Shown: positions 46,394 through 54,685, counted from the first letter of the stretch. The stretch is 64,000 nucleotides of DNA from Erythrobacter sp. KY5 (GCF_003264115.1 NZ_CP021912.1:682001-746000); one strand, 5' to 3'. The notes: a model not told the origin generated them from the letters alone. Program-made: numbers and translations.

Positions 46394-46872
46394 GCGTTTC
46401 TTTTAGCCTCAGACGCCGGCCTTCGCATCCGCTCATCTGGCCTTCGCGCCAGCACTACGCCAGCCGGGAACAGCGCAAAACCGATCTGGCCCAGCAATCC
46501 CCACACTCCCGGCGGCTCAAACAAACCGGCAAGCCAGCCGCGCGGGGTCTCGCCAAAGACGCCCACCGCAAGGGCAAGTTCGGCCATCATCAACAGCGCA
46601 AAGGCAAGCGCGCCCATCGCCAGCGCCGCTCGCACGGTGCCAATCGCGAAGCGCGCCGTCAGCCGCCACGCGGCGATCATACAGGAGGCGATGATGATCG
46701 GCATCTCGATCAGGACCGCCATCTCCTCTCCCACGCGCGGCACCAGCCACAAGGTGCGCACGGTGCCGAGCATGAAGCCGATGGCAAAGACCACCGCCCA
46801 ATAGGCCGTGCCCGCCGCAATCGCGCGCTTCGTCGCGGTGCGCGGAGCGGGCTGGGATCGCAGGTCGGGCAT
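46390..46872 (-). CDS. Four-span membrane protein
   Basis: The 160-residue protein has about four hydrophobic helices (near residues 19-36, 52-70, 78-105 and 118-142), a basic start (SQPAPRTATKRAIAAG) and a basic tail. It is the first gene of a two-gene minus-strand unit with the following soluble protein. It is divergent from the YdcH-like gene; the TTGA-N6-TCAA box at 46908 lies between and could serve both. No family recognised. Confidence 0.6.
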   Translation of the reverse strand: MPDLRSQPAPRTATKRAIAAGTAYWAVVFAIGFMLGTVRTLWLVPRVGEEMAVLIEMPIIIASCMIAAWRLTARFAIGTVRAALAMGALAFALLMMAELALAVGVFGETPRGWLAGLFEPPGVWGLLGQIGFALFPAGVVLARRPDERMRRPASEAKRNA

Positions 46873-46907
46873 GGGGCAAACCTACACCGCGATGGCAGGG
46901 ACACGAA

Positions 46908-46921
46908 TTGATGCAGGTCAA
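46908..46921. promoter_or_regulatory. FNR/FixK-type operator (TTGA-N6-TCAA)
   Basis: TTGATGCAGGTCAA is a perfect match to the TTGA-N6-TCAA core of FNR/FixK-family sites. It ends 60 bp before the ATG of the YdcH-like gene at 46982. A transcription start at the usual -41.5 distance would fall near 46956. The same box occurs at the same distance before the second YdcH-like gene (49033-49046), which makes a chance match unlikely. Confidence 0.7.
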
Positions 46922-46981
46922 TTACCGCGCTGCGGCGCGCGCCTAGAGCTTGCTCACACACCAGATGGGAGAGCCACCAAT

Positions 46982-47239
46982 ATGTCGCAGCACACGCCCA
47001 ACGCGCTGACCGAAATCTTCAAGCGCCACCGCGAAATCCTGACCCGGCTGAAGGGCGAGGATGCGCATTACGCGCGGCTCGCGGATGAATATCACGAGGT
47101 AAACCGCGAGGTGCACCGGATCGAGGCGGAGACCGAGGCGGCCAGCGACGAGCGCACCGAAAGCCTCAAGAAACAGCGGCTCAAACTGCTCGACGAGATC
47201 ACCGCCATCATCTCGCGCGAGAGGACGGCGGCTTCGTAA
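46982..47239 (+). CDS. YdcH/DUF465 family small protein (1 of 2)
   Basis: The 85-residue helical protein has the DUF465 (YdcH) pattern: a helix with FKRHREILTRLKGEDAHYAR, a turn, then EYHEVNREVHRIEAETEAAS and LKKQRLKLLDEITAII. YdcH proteins are short coiled-coil proteins of unknown function, often induced under low oxygen. It has the same layout as the gene at 49105. The box at 46908 is in the right place to activate it. The start at MSQHTPNA is preferred; longer upstream readings are not protein-like. Confidence 0.85.
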   Translation: MSQHTPNALTEIFKRHREILTRLKGEDAHYARLADEYHEVNREVHRIEAETEAASDERTESLKKQRLKLLDEITAIISRERTAAS

Positions 47240-47359
47240 AAGAGGCGCTCGCGGCGTTTTCCTACAGGCGGGGCGTGGTGGTATTGCGGGCGCATGATCT
47301 GTGCCTGCCTGCCGCCCTGCCAACCCTGCGCTGCGCCACAAGAGAGCGCGGCGTCGAAG

Positions 47360-47497
47360 GTGACGCTGTGCCCCTCGCAAAGTGACGTTTTCAGCGCGCA
47401 GGGTGACACTTTGGCGGGCAGGGTGACACTTTTGGCCTGCGACGGTGACACTTTGCGGTTTTTGGCCCTGGACCGTGTAACATGCGGTCCACTTCTC
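47360..47497 (+). repeat. Phased GTGACACTTT box array with terminal hairpin (copy 1)
   Basis: Five boxes start at 47360, 47382, 47403, 47423 and 47445, so the spacing is 22, 21, 20 and 22 bp, close to two DNA turns. The last three read GTGACACTTT; the first two are variants (GTGACGCTGT, GTGACGTTTT). Twenty-five bases after the last box comes a hairpin, GGACCG-TGTAACATG-CGGTCC (47470-47490), then ACTTCTC. A second copy lies in the opposite orientation at 62536-62696. It fills most of the gap between the YdcH-like gene and the following gene. Confidence 0.85.
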
Positions 47498-47587
47498 GCA
47501 CCGGGAGGGCTTTGCGAAGCCTCTTCGCCTTGCACCGAATCGGGCCGTGTGTATGACTGAGGTAATACACCTTGGGAGACACTATCC

Positions 47588-48163
47588 ATGATCACCGCCC
47601 TTGCCCTGCTTATCGCGCAAAGCGCCGCGCCGGCCCCGGCTGCGATCCCGCCCATCGAAACCGCGCGCGAAACCATCGCGGCGCAGGACAGCGCGCTGTT
47701 CTGGGCGGCGTTCGAGGGGTGCGACGGGGACAAGGTGCGCCGCTACCTCACCGATGACTTTCGCATGATCCACGATGTCGGCGGGCTGGTGGTCGAGAGC
47801 GGCGACGAGTTTGCGCAGCAGATTGCGCAAAGCTGCACCGACCGCGAGGAAGGCGGGCCGCAGGAGGGCTATCTCAACCGGCGTCTGCTGGTGCCCGGTA
47901 CGCGGCAAGTCACGCCGCTGGGCGACTGGGGCGTGCTCGAGCGGGGCGGGCACACCTTCCACGAACGCCGGATGCGGCCAGCGGGAACCTACGATGCGAA
48001 CGATCCGGGCGGGCCAACCTGGGTGCAGGTGGGCGGGGCGCGCTACATCCATGTGTGGCGCTGGATGAGCGAGGAAGGCCGCTTCCGCCTCGCCGAAAGC
48101 ATCAGTGTCGATCACGGCGCCGCGCCGCCATACCCACCCTCCTTGCCGGAAGAGGGAGGCTAG
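47588..48163 (+). CDS. NTF2-like/DUF4440 secreted protein
   Basis: The 191-residue protein has a short signal-like hydrophobic start (MITALALLIAQSAAPAPAAI) and a NTF2-like cone fold of the DUF4440/SnoaL group, with ETIAAQDSALFWAAFEGCDG, then VRRYLTDDFRMIHDVGGLV, a beta-rich middle and HVWRWMSEEGRFRLAESISV. Such proteins bind small ligands or are enzymes of unknown type. It starts 90 bp after the hairpin of the phased box array. The ATG follows GGGAGACAC. The ligand is not known. Confidence 0.75.
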   Translation: MITALALLIAQSAAPAPAAIPPIETARETIAAQDSALFWAAFEGCDGDKVRRYLTDDFRMIHDVGGLVVESGDEFAQQIAQSCTDREEGGPQEGYLNRRLLVPGTRQVTPLGDWGVLERGGHTFHERRMRPAGTYDANDPGGPTWVQVGGARYIHVWRWMSEEGRFRLAESISVDHGAAPPYPPSLPEEGG

Positions 48164-48249
48164 CGGCGGAAGCGCCTCTTGGAACCTAGCGCCGCATTGC
48201 CGCGTTGCTAGGGACAGATACACAGGAGAAACCCCCAGGAGACCCCACC

Positions 48250-48534
48250 ATGCGTACCCTCATGACCAAGACCCCCTTCGCCCTTGCCGCTGTCGCTGCA
48301 TTGACGCTGTCGGCCTGCACGGCCGAGAGCGAGAGCGCCAATGCGGGCGCGGACGACCTTCCCGAAACTCCGATTGCCGATGACCCCGAAGCGATCAGCG
48401 ACGACGAGATCGTCGAAGCAGTCCCCGGCGTCGAAGGCGCTGATGCCGAAGGTGACACCGGCAACACGGCCGACCTCGGCGAAGAGGAAAACGCCGAATT
48501 CGGCGAGCCGGGAACCAAGCCGCCGAGCGAGTAA
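48250..48534 (+). CDS. Small acidic lipoprotein (1 of 2)
   Basis: The 94-residue lipoprotein has a signal with lipobox LTLSAC (Cys about residue 23) and an acidic mature part rich in Glu, Asp and Ala (ESANAGADDLPETPIADD, then EEENAEFGEPGTKPPSE) with no fold visible. It resembles the next gene in length and style but not closely in sequence. A ribosome site GGAGACCCC precedes. It may be a surface or periplasmic spacer. Function unknown. Confidence 0.7.
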   Translation: MRTLMTKTPFALAAVAALTLSACTAESESANAGADDLPETPIADDPEAISDDEIVEAVPGVEGADAEGDTGNTADLGEEENAEFGEPGTKPPSE

Positions 48535-48634
48535 GCCGCGCGCGTGGCCCGCTTGTGTCAGCGAAAATGGAACGCTTGCGGGCCTCTGCGCATTGGTCAG
48601 GCAAATTCGAACACCAAATTCAAGGACCTGATCC

Positions 48635-48919
48635 ATGCGTACGACATTCAAGCCCATCATGACCTTAATGACCGCAGTTTGCGCAACCAGCTTCACGCTG
48701 GCCGCCTGCACCACCGAACCGGACGAAGTTGCGGAGGCTCCCATCGAACAGAGCACCGTCGTTGATGCAACCGCGCCGGGTGTCGGTGTCGCGAACGAGG
48801 ACGGCGGCGCGGAGCCGGTGACGGCAATCCCGGGTGAAGACGTCTATGGCGAACCCGACCTCGCCGAACCCGAGGCCCCTTCGGGCGCGGAACCGACGAA
48901 CGACATCGAGCCGGGCTGA
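48635..48919 (+). CDS. Small acidic lipoprotein (2 of 2)
   Basis: Like its neighbour this is a 94-residue lipoprotein, with lipobox TLAAC (Cys about residue 25) and an acidic, proline-containing mature part (PDEVAEAPIEQSTVVDATAP, then DVYGEPDLAEPEAPSGAEP). It shares length, signal and composition with the previous gene, so the two look like a tandem pair that has diverged. There is no domain to name. A terminator hairpin follows at 48960. Confidence 0.7.
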   Translation: MRTTFKPIMTLMTAVCATSFTLAACTTEPDEVAEAPIEQSTVVDATAPGVGVANEDGGAEPVTAIPGEDVYGEPDLAEPEAPSGAEPTNDIEPG

Positions 48920-48959
48920 ACCGCGCCTCCTCGATAAAGAGCGCAAGCTCACGCAAAAA

Positions 48960-48988
48960 CCGCGCCTTCGTCCCCCTCGAAGGTGCGG
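48960..48988 (+). terminator. Rho-independent terminator after the lipoprotein pair
   Basis: CCGCGCCTTCG (48960-48970) pairs with CGAAGGTGCGG (48978-48988) with one mismatch, around the loop TCCCCCT, and is followed by CTTTG. The T-run is short, so termination may be partial. It separates the lipoprotein pair from the second YdcH-like gene. Confidence 0.6.
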
Positions 48989-49032
48989 CTTTGCTGTCGG
49001 GTCGAACTGCACGGGCGCTTGGGCAAGGCCCT

Positions 49033-49046
49033 TTGACGCACGTCAA
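49033..49046. promoter_or_regulatory. FNR/FixK-type operator (TTGA-N6-TCAA)
   Basis: TTGACGCACGTCAA is a perfect TTGA-N6-TCAA and is itself fully palindromic except the central CA. It ends 58 bp before the ATG of the YdcH-like gene at 49105, against 60 bp for the matching box at 46908. A start near 49081 is expected for class II activation. Confidence 0.75.
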
Positions 49047-49104
49047 AGACGCTTGTTGGAGAAGGGCTTAAGCCTCCTCATGCAAAACGCATCAGGAGAA
49101 ACGC

Positions 49105-49431
49105 ATGTCCGCACACACGCCTCACGAGCTTCACGACGAGTTCCCGCATGACGCGGCGACGCTGACCCGTCTCAAGCTGACCGACAATCACTTCTGCAAC
49201 CTTGCCGGGCGCTATCACGCTCTCAATCGCTCGATCCACCGGATAGAGGTCGAGATAGACAGCACCTCCGATGCATATCTCACGCGGCTAAAGAAGCAGC
49301 GGCTGATGCTGCTCGACGAGATCGCAGCCATGATCGAGGATGCCGAGCTGCGCGTTGCGGCGGACCATTCCACACCTGATTCGGCAGCAGCGGGTCTGTT
49401 CGGTCGCTCCGACAGCCCGGTCGCTGCCTGA
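49105..49431 (+). CDS. YdcH/DUF465 family small protein (2 of 2)
   Basis: The 108-residue protein is a longer relative of the gene at 46982, with the DUF465 helices NHFCNLAGRYHALNRSIHRI and LKKQRLMLLDEIAAMI, and a polar C-terminal tail of about 25 residues that the first copy lacks. An ATG follows CAGGAGAAACGC. It too is preceded by a perfect TTGA-N6-TCAA box. The two genes are probably members of one low-oxygen regulon, which is inference from the boxes. Confidence 0.85.
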   Translation: MSAHTPHELHDEFPHDAATLTRLKLTDNHFCNLAGRYHALNRSIHRIEVEIDSTSDAYLTRLKKQRLMLLDEIAAMIEDAELRVAADHSTPDSAAAGLFGRSDSPVAA

Positions 49432-49515
49432 CTACGGACGCGCTGGGATCCGGCGCTGCGAGAGAGGGCAGCGCCGCGCGATACGATGTATGAGAGTGGC
49501 GTCAAAGGCGAGGCG

Positions 49516-50196
49516 TCACTCTCTCCCCTCTTCTAAAGACGCTTCATGGCCCCAGGCCGCGGGCGGAGCTTCCACCTCGTTGGTGAGGTCGAACTCCACC
49601 CGGAAGAAACGCGGCTCTGGCGCGCCGCCCTCGACGGTGCGCTCAAGCTGATAAGCGAACCGGGCGTCTGGTGTGCCCGCAGGATCGACCTCGACGGTCC
49701 AGACATTGGTGACCGAGGCGCCCAGGCCCTCGCGCTCGAACAGGGCGATGCTCTCCTGATCCACGGGAAAGTCCTGCGAACGGGCCGTGCCATCCTCTGC
49801 GGTGTCGCCGCCATACATGGTGACCGCATCAGGTTCGCCGTCTTCGTGGCGGTGATCGTGCTTGAGCCGCAATCCCGCCGCGCCTTCAGCCTCGGTGCGG
49901 GTGACAAGCCATGTGCGCGAGCGGTCCCACTCGTCCCCGAGCTTCACATGGAAGGGAACCGCGATGCGGTCGTCGCTGCACTCGCTGACATGCATGACCA
50001 TGGGAGCATCGACGAAGTCTGCATCGGCAGCGTCATTGCTGACCAGTCGCCCTTCGAAAGCCTTGCCGCAATGGCTGGCGAGCGCATCGAAGAATGCATC
50101 TTGCGGTGCTGGCGGCGTTGGCTGTTCGGGTTCGGCGCAGGCGCTTAGCAGCGCGAGTGCAGCGAGGGGGGCGGCGTGTCCATATGCAAATGTCAT
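49516..50196 (-). CDS. Lipoprotein of unknown function
   Basis: The 226-residue protein has a signal with lipobox LLSAC and a mature part beginning EPEQPTPPAPQDAFFDALAS. It has two conserved-looking cysteines (ASHCGKAFEG, SECSDDR), a HDHRHEDGEPDAVTMYGG part and FRVEFDLTNEV at the end. The whole reads as a soluble beta-rich domain anchored by lipid. I do not recognise a family. It is divergent from the sulfotransferase gene (111 bp). Confidence 0.65.
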   Translation of the reverse strand: MTFAYGHAAPLAALALLSACAEPEQPTPPAPQDAFFDALASHCGKAFEGRLVSNDAADADFVDAPMVMHVSECSDDRIAVPFHVKLGDEWDRSRTWLVTRTEAEGAAGLRLKHDHRHEDGEPDAVTMYGGDTAEDGTARSQDFPVDQESIALFEREGLGASVTNVWTVEVDPAGTPDARFAYQLERTVEGGAPEPRFFRVEFDLTNEVEAPPAAWGHEASLEEGRE

Positions 50197-50307
50197 GGTT
50201 CGGGCCTAGCGCGGCGGAGCGCGGAAGTCTTGGCCTACTTGAGGTTGCACCCTCCCATTGATGCGCTACGCAAGCAGGCAAGGGCGCTGGTAAAGGGGGA
50301 ACGGGCA

Positions 50308-51246
50308 ATGACAGGCAGCACAGGTCAGGCAGAGCAGGACGCTTTGCCGGGGCGCGCAACCAATATCGAGGAATACGGCGCGATGATGGGCCGCGCGATG
50401 TTGGGTGAGCGAACAAACCACAGACCTTACGAGCCTCAGCAAGGCGACGTCTTCATCACCAGCTGGGCCAAAAGCGGCACCACCATGTCGCAGCAGATGT
50501 TCCACCAGCTTCGCACCGGAGCAGCAGGCGGAGACATGGACTTCGACGACATCAGCCGCGTCGTGCCTTGGGACGATACCGCCTACCTGATCGACTTCGA
50601 CATGACCGCGCCGCAGGTCGCCTCGCCAAGAGGCTTCAAATCGCACCGCGAATATGAGCGCCTACCCGCCGCTATGCGCTACGTGGTCACCCTGCGCGAT
50701 CCCAAGGAAACCTTCGTATCGTTTTACCGCTTCCTCAATGGCTGGCATCTCGAACCCGGCGCGGTGCAAATGGAGGACTTCATGCCGTTCTGGGAAGGCG
50801 GCGGGCCGGGCGGCTGCGATTATGCGACCCACCTCATCAGCTGGTATGCGCGCCTCAATGAGCCTGACAGCCTCGTGACCACCTATCGCTGGACGGTGAA
50901 GAACCGGGCGCAGGCGATCCGCCAGATGGCTAAGCTTTGCGACATCGAACTGACGCCTCAGATCGAGGCGCTGGTGCTTGAGCGGACCACGCGCGAATTC
51001 ATGAGCGAGCACGAGCACAGGTTCGACGATGCGATGATCTGCGCTGTGCTGGAGGAACGCTGCGGCGTTGCAGCGGCGAGCGATTCGACCAAGGTGCAGA
51101 AAAGCGGCAGCACGCTGGATGCGCTGCCCGCCAGCATATCCGACGCGATCGACGCGATGTGGGCTGAGCGTATTGCGCCAGTCACGGGCCACGCCGATTT
51201 CGCCTCGCTCGCGAAGGAAGTCGATGCAGCGCAGGGCGGGCGCTGA
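50308..51246 (+). CDS. Sulfotransferase (PAPS-dependent family 1)
   Basis: The 312-residue enzyme has the PAPS-binding motifs: the 5'-phosphosulfate loop TSWAKSGTTMSQQM and the 3'-phosphate region LRDPKETFVSFYRFLNGWH. It would transfer sulfate from PAPS to an alcohol, phenol or amine. Bacterial members act on lipids, sugars or small molecules; the acceptor is not known here. The ATG (MTGSTGQA) is preceded by AAGGGGGAACGGGCA. It stands alone with no sulfate-activation genes nearby. Confidence 0.85.
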   Translation: MTGSTGQAEQDALPGRATNIEEYGAMMGRAMLGERTNHRPYEPQQGDVFITSWAKSGTTMSQQMFHQLRTGAAGGDMDFDDISRVVPWDDTAYLIDFDMTAPQVASPRGFKSHREYERLPAAMRYVVTLRDPKETFVSFYRFLNGWHLEPGAVQMEDFMPFWEGGGPGGCDYATHLISWYARLNEPDSLVTTYRWTVKNRAQAIRQMAKLCDIELTPQIEALVLERTTREFMSEHEHRFDDAMICAVLEERCGVAAASDSTKVQKSGSTLDALPASISDAIDAMWAERIAPVTGHADFASLAKEVDAAQGGR

Positions 51247-51250
51247 CGCC

Positions 51251-51799
51251 TTACTCGCACCAATCCTGCGGCGAGCTGCCCCAGCCGCTTTCGCTGGCAA
51301 GGCCGCCTGCGATCATGGTCTGGGCAAGGTATTCGCGCGAACCATCGGGCAAGATCCGGCGCGCGCTGCGAAGCTCGCGGCCATACTGATCGCGCGGAGG
51401 GCTGGCATCTCCGTTCCATTCGAACGGCCCTTGCGCCAGCCATTCGAACAGCCGGTCGCGCGCGGTCAGGGCAAACTGGCTTTCGCTGGCGCATTGCCCG
51501 TCGAGCTCAGGTGCATCGAAGCCGATGAGGCGGATCCGGCGGCGCTCAGCGCCAAAGCCGATCACCACCGTGTCGCCATCGACCACGCAGCCCGGCGCAC
51601 TCTCGCCGCTGCCGCAGATAACGAAGTGTTCATCCACCTCGACCCAGCCGCGCTCGTGGAGCATGGGTCTGAATGCGAACCACCAGATCGCCATGACGAT
51701 CAATGCAAGAACGGGCACGCGCCATAGCAGCCACCAGTCGAGCAATCGTCCGCGCGATGAGGAGCGCCTTTTCGGGCGGCGGAAGCGTGTGCGAGCCAT
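51251..51799 (-). CDS. Staphylococcal-nuclease-like (SNase) protein with membrane anchor
   Basis: The 182-residue protein starts MARTRFRRPKRRSSSRGRLL, a basic head, then has one membrane helix (residues about 27-45, WWLLWRVPVLALIVMAIWWF) and a periplasmic SNase/TNase domain with the family motif VVDGDTVVIGFGAERRRIRL and IGFDAPELDG. This is the Ca-dependent thermonuclease fold; the usual Arg and Glu near RDRLFEWL and RDQYGRELRS are seen. It is a membrane-tethered nuclease. It is convergent with the sulfotransferase gene. Confidence 0.83.
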   Translation of the reverse strand: MARTRFRRPKRRSSSRGRLLDWWLLWRVPVLALIVMAIWWFAFRPMLHERGWVEVDEHFVICGSGESAPGCVVDGDTVVIGFGAERRRIRLIGFDAPELDGQCASESQFALTARDRLFEWLAQGPFEWNGDASPPRDQYGRELRSARRILPDGSREYLAQTMIAGGLASESGWGSSPQDWCE

Positions 51800-51864
51800 G
51801 AATGGATAGCTAGCAGGGAGCAGCACCGCGCTCCACCGTCAGCACATAGTGGCCACAAATGACA

Positions 51865-51896
51865 AAGGGCCACCCGGATCTCTCCGGGCGGCCCTT
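51865..51896. terminator. Strong hairpin terminator
   Basis: The arms AAGGGCCACCCGG (51865-51877) and CCGGGCGGCCCTT (51884-51896) pair with one mismatch around ATCTCT. The left arm is flanked by AA and the right by CGAA, so the hairpin can act for the minus-strand gene that ends at 51945. It also separates it from the nuclease gene. Confidence 0.7.
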
Positions 51897-51944
51897 CGAA
51901 AGTGTCGCGGCTCATCTACCTTGTCGGCATGCCGCTTTGACCGC

Positions 51945-52286
51945 TTATGCGTCGGCGAGATTCTCGGTCTCTTCGAGTGAGCCGAACGATCCGTCGGGCC
52001 GTTCGATCGTCACGCAGGTGCCCTCGTCGACATAGGTCCAGGCGTTGCCCTGATAGTCGATCACGCTGGTGCCGGCACAGCTGGTGCCGGGCCCTGCGGC
52101 GCAGTCATTCTGGCCTGCGGGCGAGATGCCGAAACACTTCTCTTTCGCGCCGTCATCTGCGGCTGCGACTTCGGTGACTTCGCCTTCAGCGGCAGCTTCG
52201 GTCGGCGCTTCTGCTCCGCCCGAACACGCAGCGGCAAGGCCTGCTGCGGCAGCTATGGCGATTGATCCGGTAAAACGAGTGTTCAT
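51945..52286 (-). CDS. DUF2282 (BufA1/bufferin-like) peptide, orphan
   Basis: The 113-residue protein has a signal with a lipobox-like AAACSGG and an acidic linker, then the DUF2282 core with four cysteines: [39 protein letters not shown] and [11 protein letters not shown]. This is the pattern of the bufferins, ribosomal peptides whose cysteines are modified to bind copper. In the known systems DUF692 (MNIO) and DUF2063 genes lie next to it. Here neither is adjacent and the nearest neighbours are a nuclease and argB, so modification, if any, must come from elsewhere. The mature peptide continues to a [12 protein letters not shown] tail. Confidence 0.8.
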   Translation of the reverse strand: MNTRFTGSIAIAAAAGLAAACSGGAEAPTEAAAEGEVTEVAAADDGAKEKCFGISPAGQNDCAAGPGTSCAGTSVIDYQGNAWTYVDEGTCVTIERPDGSFGSLEETENLADA

Positions 52287-52493
52287 GGTTGTTCCTCCAG
52301 TCCTGTTAATCCCAAGCGGCACCAAGGATCGGCACCGTTTCCAACCGATTCGAAGAGAAACAGGGTTTGGTTACAGTGCCAAGTGTTAAATGCGCAAAAC
52401 AGCGGTGAGCGGTGCCCCTGCTTCCCTCAGCCGCACGAAGCCGCTAAGCGCGCAGGCGAGTGATTTCCCGCGTGATAAAGGCCCCTTTGCCCC

Positions 52494-53408
52494 ATGAATG
52501 CTGAGAACCCGACCCACGACCGGGCTGTCGATTTGTCGAAGACAGAAATCCTGATCGAGGCGCTGCCTTACTTCCAGCGATACGCCGGGCGAACCTTCGT
52601 CGTGAAATATGGCGGCCACGCCATGGGCGAACCCAAAGCCGCGCGCGACTTTGCCGAGGATATCGTGCTGTTGAGAGCGGTCGGCATCAATCCGGTGGTT
52701 GTCCATGGCGGTGGACCTCAGATCGGGGAGATGCTCTCGCGGCTGGGCGTTGAGAGCACATTCGTCGACGGCCTGCGCGTCACCGACGAAGCCACCGCCA
52801 AAATCGCCGAAATGGTCCTGTCGGGCGCGATCAACAAGGAGCTGGTCGGCTGGCTCAGCAATGCAGGCGGCAAGGCTCTGGGGCTGTCGGGCAAGGATGG
52901 CGGGCTGGTCACCGCGCGCAAGGTGTCGCGCACCACGCGCGATCCCGAAAGCCTGATCGAAAAGGCGGTGGATCTTGGTTTCGTGGGAGAGCCTGCCCAT
53001 GTCGACACATCGGTCATCGATACCGCTGTTGCCGCAGGAATGATCCCGGTCATCGCCCCGATCGCAGGCGGCGAAGACGGCGCGACCTACAACATCAACG
53101 CCGACACGATGGCGGGCGCGATTGCGGCGGCGCTGGGTGCGGCACGCCTTTTCCTGCTGACAGACGTGGCAGGCGTGCTCGATGGCGATGGTGAACTGAT
53201 CACGGACCTGACGCCTGCCGATATCGCAAAGCTAAAGGACACCGGCGTCATCCAGGGGGGCATGGTCCCCAAGCTCGAAACCTGCGTTTCAGCGGTGGAA
53301 TCGGGGTGCGAGGCGGCGGTCGTGCTCGACGGGCGCGTTCCGCATGCGATGCTGCTGGAGTTCTTCACCGCTCGCGGCGCGGGGACGCTGGTCAAGGCGG
53401 ACGAATAG
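52494..53408 (+). CDS. argB: Acetylglutamate kinase
   Basis: The 304-residue enzyme phosphorylates N-acetylglutamate in arginine synthesis. The amino-acid kinase fold shows [25 protein letters not shown], and later the [17 protein letters not shown] and [17 protein letters not shown] regions. The N-terminal [20 protein letters not shown] is the extension of arginine-sensitive types. Length is usual. It leads a run with yggT and folD. No arginine operator was recognised. Confidence 0.95.
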   Translation: MNAENPTHDRAVDLSKTEILIEALPYFQRYAGRTFVVKYGGHAMGEPKAARDFAEDIVLLRAVGINPVVVHGGGPQIGEMLSRLGVESTFVDGLRVTDEATAKIAEMVLSGAINKELVGWLSNAGGKALGLSGKDGGLVTARKVSRTTRDPESLIEKAVDLGFVGEPAHVDTSVIDTAVAAGMIPVIAPIAGGEDGATYNINADTMAGAIAAALGAARLFLLTDVAGVLDGDGELITDLTPADIAKLKDTGVIQGGMVPKLETCVSAVESGCEAAVVLDGRVPHAMLLEFFTARGAGTLVKADE

Positions 53409-53498
53409 GCCCAATCGACAAGCGACACTGGAAATGGGCGTGTTAGTCAGCTAATACGCCATACAAGGCACTCAAAGCAAAGGTACGGCACGAAAAGC

Positions 53499-53795
53499 AT
53501 GCAAGGACTATTCGCACTCTACGAGATCATCGAGCTGCTGGTGCAGGTCTTCGTGATGCTCATCATCGTCCAGTTCGTGATCGGACTGTTGTTCGCCTTC
53601 AACGTGGTGAACCAGGGCAACGACTTCCTGCGGCAGGTTTACGAATCGATCAATCGCCTGCTCGATCCCGTGCTGCGGCCCATTCGCAACATTATGCCTC
53701 AGACCGGCGCGCTCGACCTGTCGCCGCTGGTCGTGATCGTCGGCGCGCAGATCGTGCTCATTGTCCTTCGTTCGATTATCTCCAGCGTCGCATGA
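53499..53795 (+). CDS. yggT: YggT-family membrane protein
   Basis: The 98-residue protein has two membrane regions (residues about 8-33 and 76-96) and the YggT centre [20 protein letters not shown] with [11 protein letters not shown]. YggT proteins are small inner-membrane proteins, related to the plastid Ycf19 and linked to membrane protein insertion or osmotic response. The start overlaps nothing; the end overlaps the folD start by 4 bp (ATGA), so the two are coupled. The ATG follows GCACGAAAAGC, a weak site. Confidence 0.88.
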   Translation: MQGLFALYEIIELLVQVFVMLIIVQFVIGLLFAFNVVNQGNDFLRQVYESINRLLDPVLRPIRNIMPQTGALDLSPLVVIVGAQIVLIVLRSIISSVA

Positions 53796-54685
53796 CCGCT
53801 ACACGTATTGATGGAAAAGCCTTCGCCGCGCGCCTGCGTGAACGGGTTGGCGAGCATGCCTTGGCATTTGCCGAGGCTGCCGGGCGCAAGCCGGGACTGG
53901 CGGTCGTACTGGTCGGCGATGACCCTGCGAGCGAAGTCTATGTCGGCTCGAAGGGCAAGGCGACCGTGGCTGCCAACATGCTGAGCTTCAAGTACCGGCT
54001 ACCCGCCGATGCGAGCGAAGAACAGTTGATAAAACTGGTCGACGACCTCAACCAGGATGACCGGGTAGACGGCATTCTGGTCCAGCTTCCGTTGCCTGGT
54101 CACCTCGACGAACAATCGATCATTGCCGCGATCAGTCCCGACAAGGATGTCGACGGCTTTCACGTGATCAACGCCGGTCGTCTGAGCGTGGGACAGTCGG
54201 GCTTTGTGCCGTGCACGCCGCTTGGCTGCATGATGCTGCTCACAGACCGGCTCGGCGATTTGTCCGGTCTTGAAGCGGTCGTGATTGGCCGCTCCAACAT
54301 CGTCGGCAAGCCGATGGCGCAGCTTCTGCTCGACGCAAATGCCACCGTTACCGTTGCTCACAGCCGGACGAAGGACCTCGCCAGCGTCGTCAAGCGCGCG
54401 GACATCGTCGTTGCGGCAGTCGGTCGTCCGCAGATGATAACGAAGGACTGGCTGAAAGACGGCGCGACCGTGATCGACGTGGGGATCAACCGCCTGCCGC
54501 CCGAACCTGGCAAGGAAAAGGGCAAGCTGGTCGGCGATGTCGCTTACGACGAAGCGTCCGAGGTCGCCTCGGCGATTACGCCGGTGCCGGGCGGTGTCGG
54601 GCCGATGACCATCGCGGTGCTGCTCAGGAACACGGCGGTCGCCGCCTATCGCAATGCAGGGCTGAAAGTGCCGGAGGGACTATGA
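53792..54685 (+). CDS. folD: Bifunctional methylenetetrahydrofolate dehydrogenase/cyclohydrolase
   Basis: The 297-residue enzyme interconverts methylene-, methenyl- and formyl-tetrahydrofolate. The FolD motifs are [19 protein letters not shown] (catalytic Lys in the KGKA/Y-X3-K site), [24 protein letters not shown] and [20 protein letters not shown], with GGVGPMTIA near the end. Length is slightly above average because of a short insert near [16 protein letters not shown]. It overlaps yggT and the following lipoprotein gene by 4 bp each. Confidence 0.96.
   Translation: MTATRIDGKAFAARLRERVGEHALAFAEAAGRKPGLAVVLVGDDPASEVYVGSKGKATVAANMLSFKYRLPADASEEQLIKLVDDLNQDDRVDGILVQLPLPGHLDEQSIIAAISPDKDVDGFHVINAGRLSVGQSGFVPCTPLGCMMLLTDRLGDLSGLEAVVIGRSNIVGKPMAQLLLDANATVTVAHSRTKDLASVVKRADIVVAAVGRPQMITKDWLKDGATVIDVGINRLPPEPGKEKGKLVGDVAYDEASEVASAITPVPGGVGPMTIAVLLRNTAVAAYRNAGLKVPEGL

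Noticed and set aside
47360..47497. CRISPR array
   Set aside because: Repeats are only 10 bp and spacers 10-12 bp, there are no cas genes and the boxes are degenerate. The layout fits a binding array, not CRISPR.
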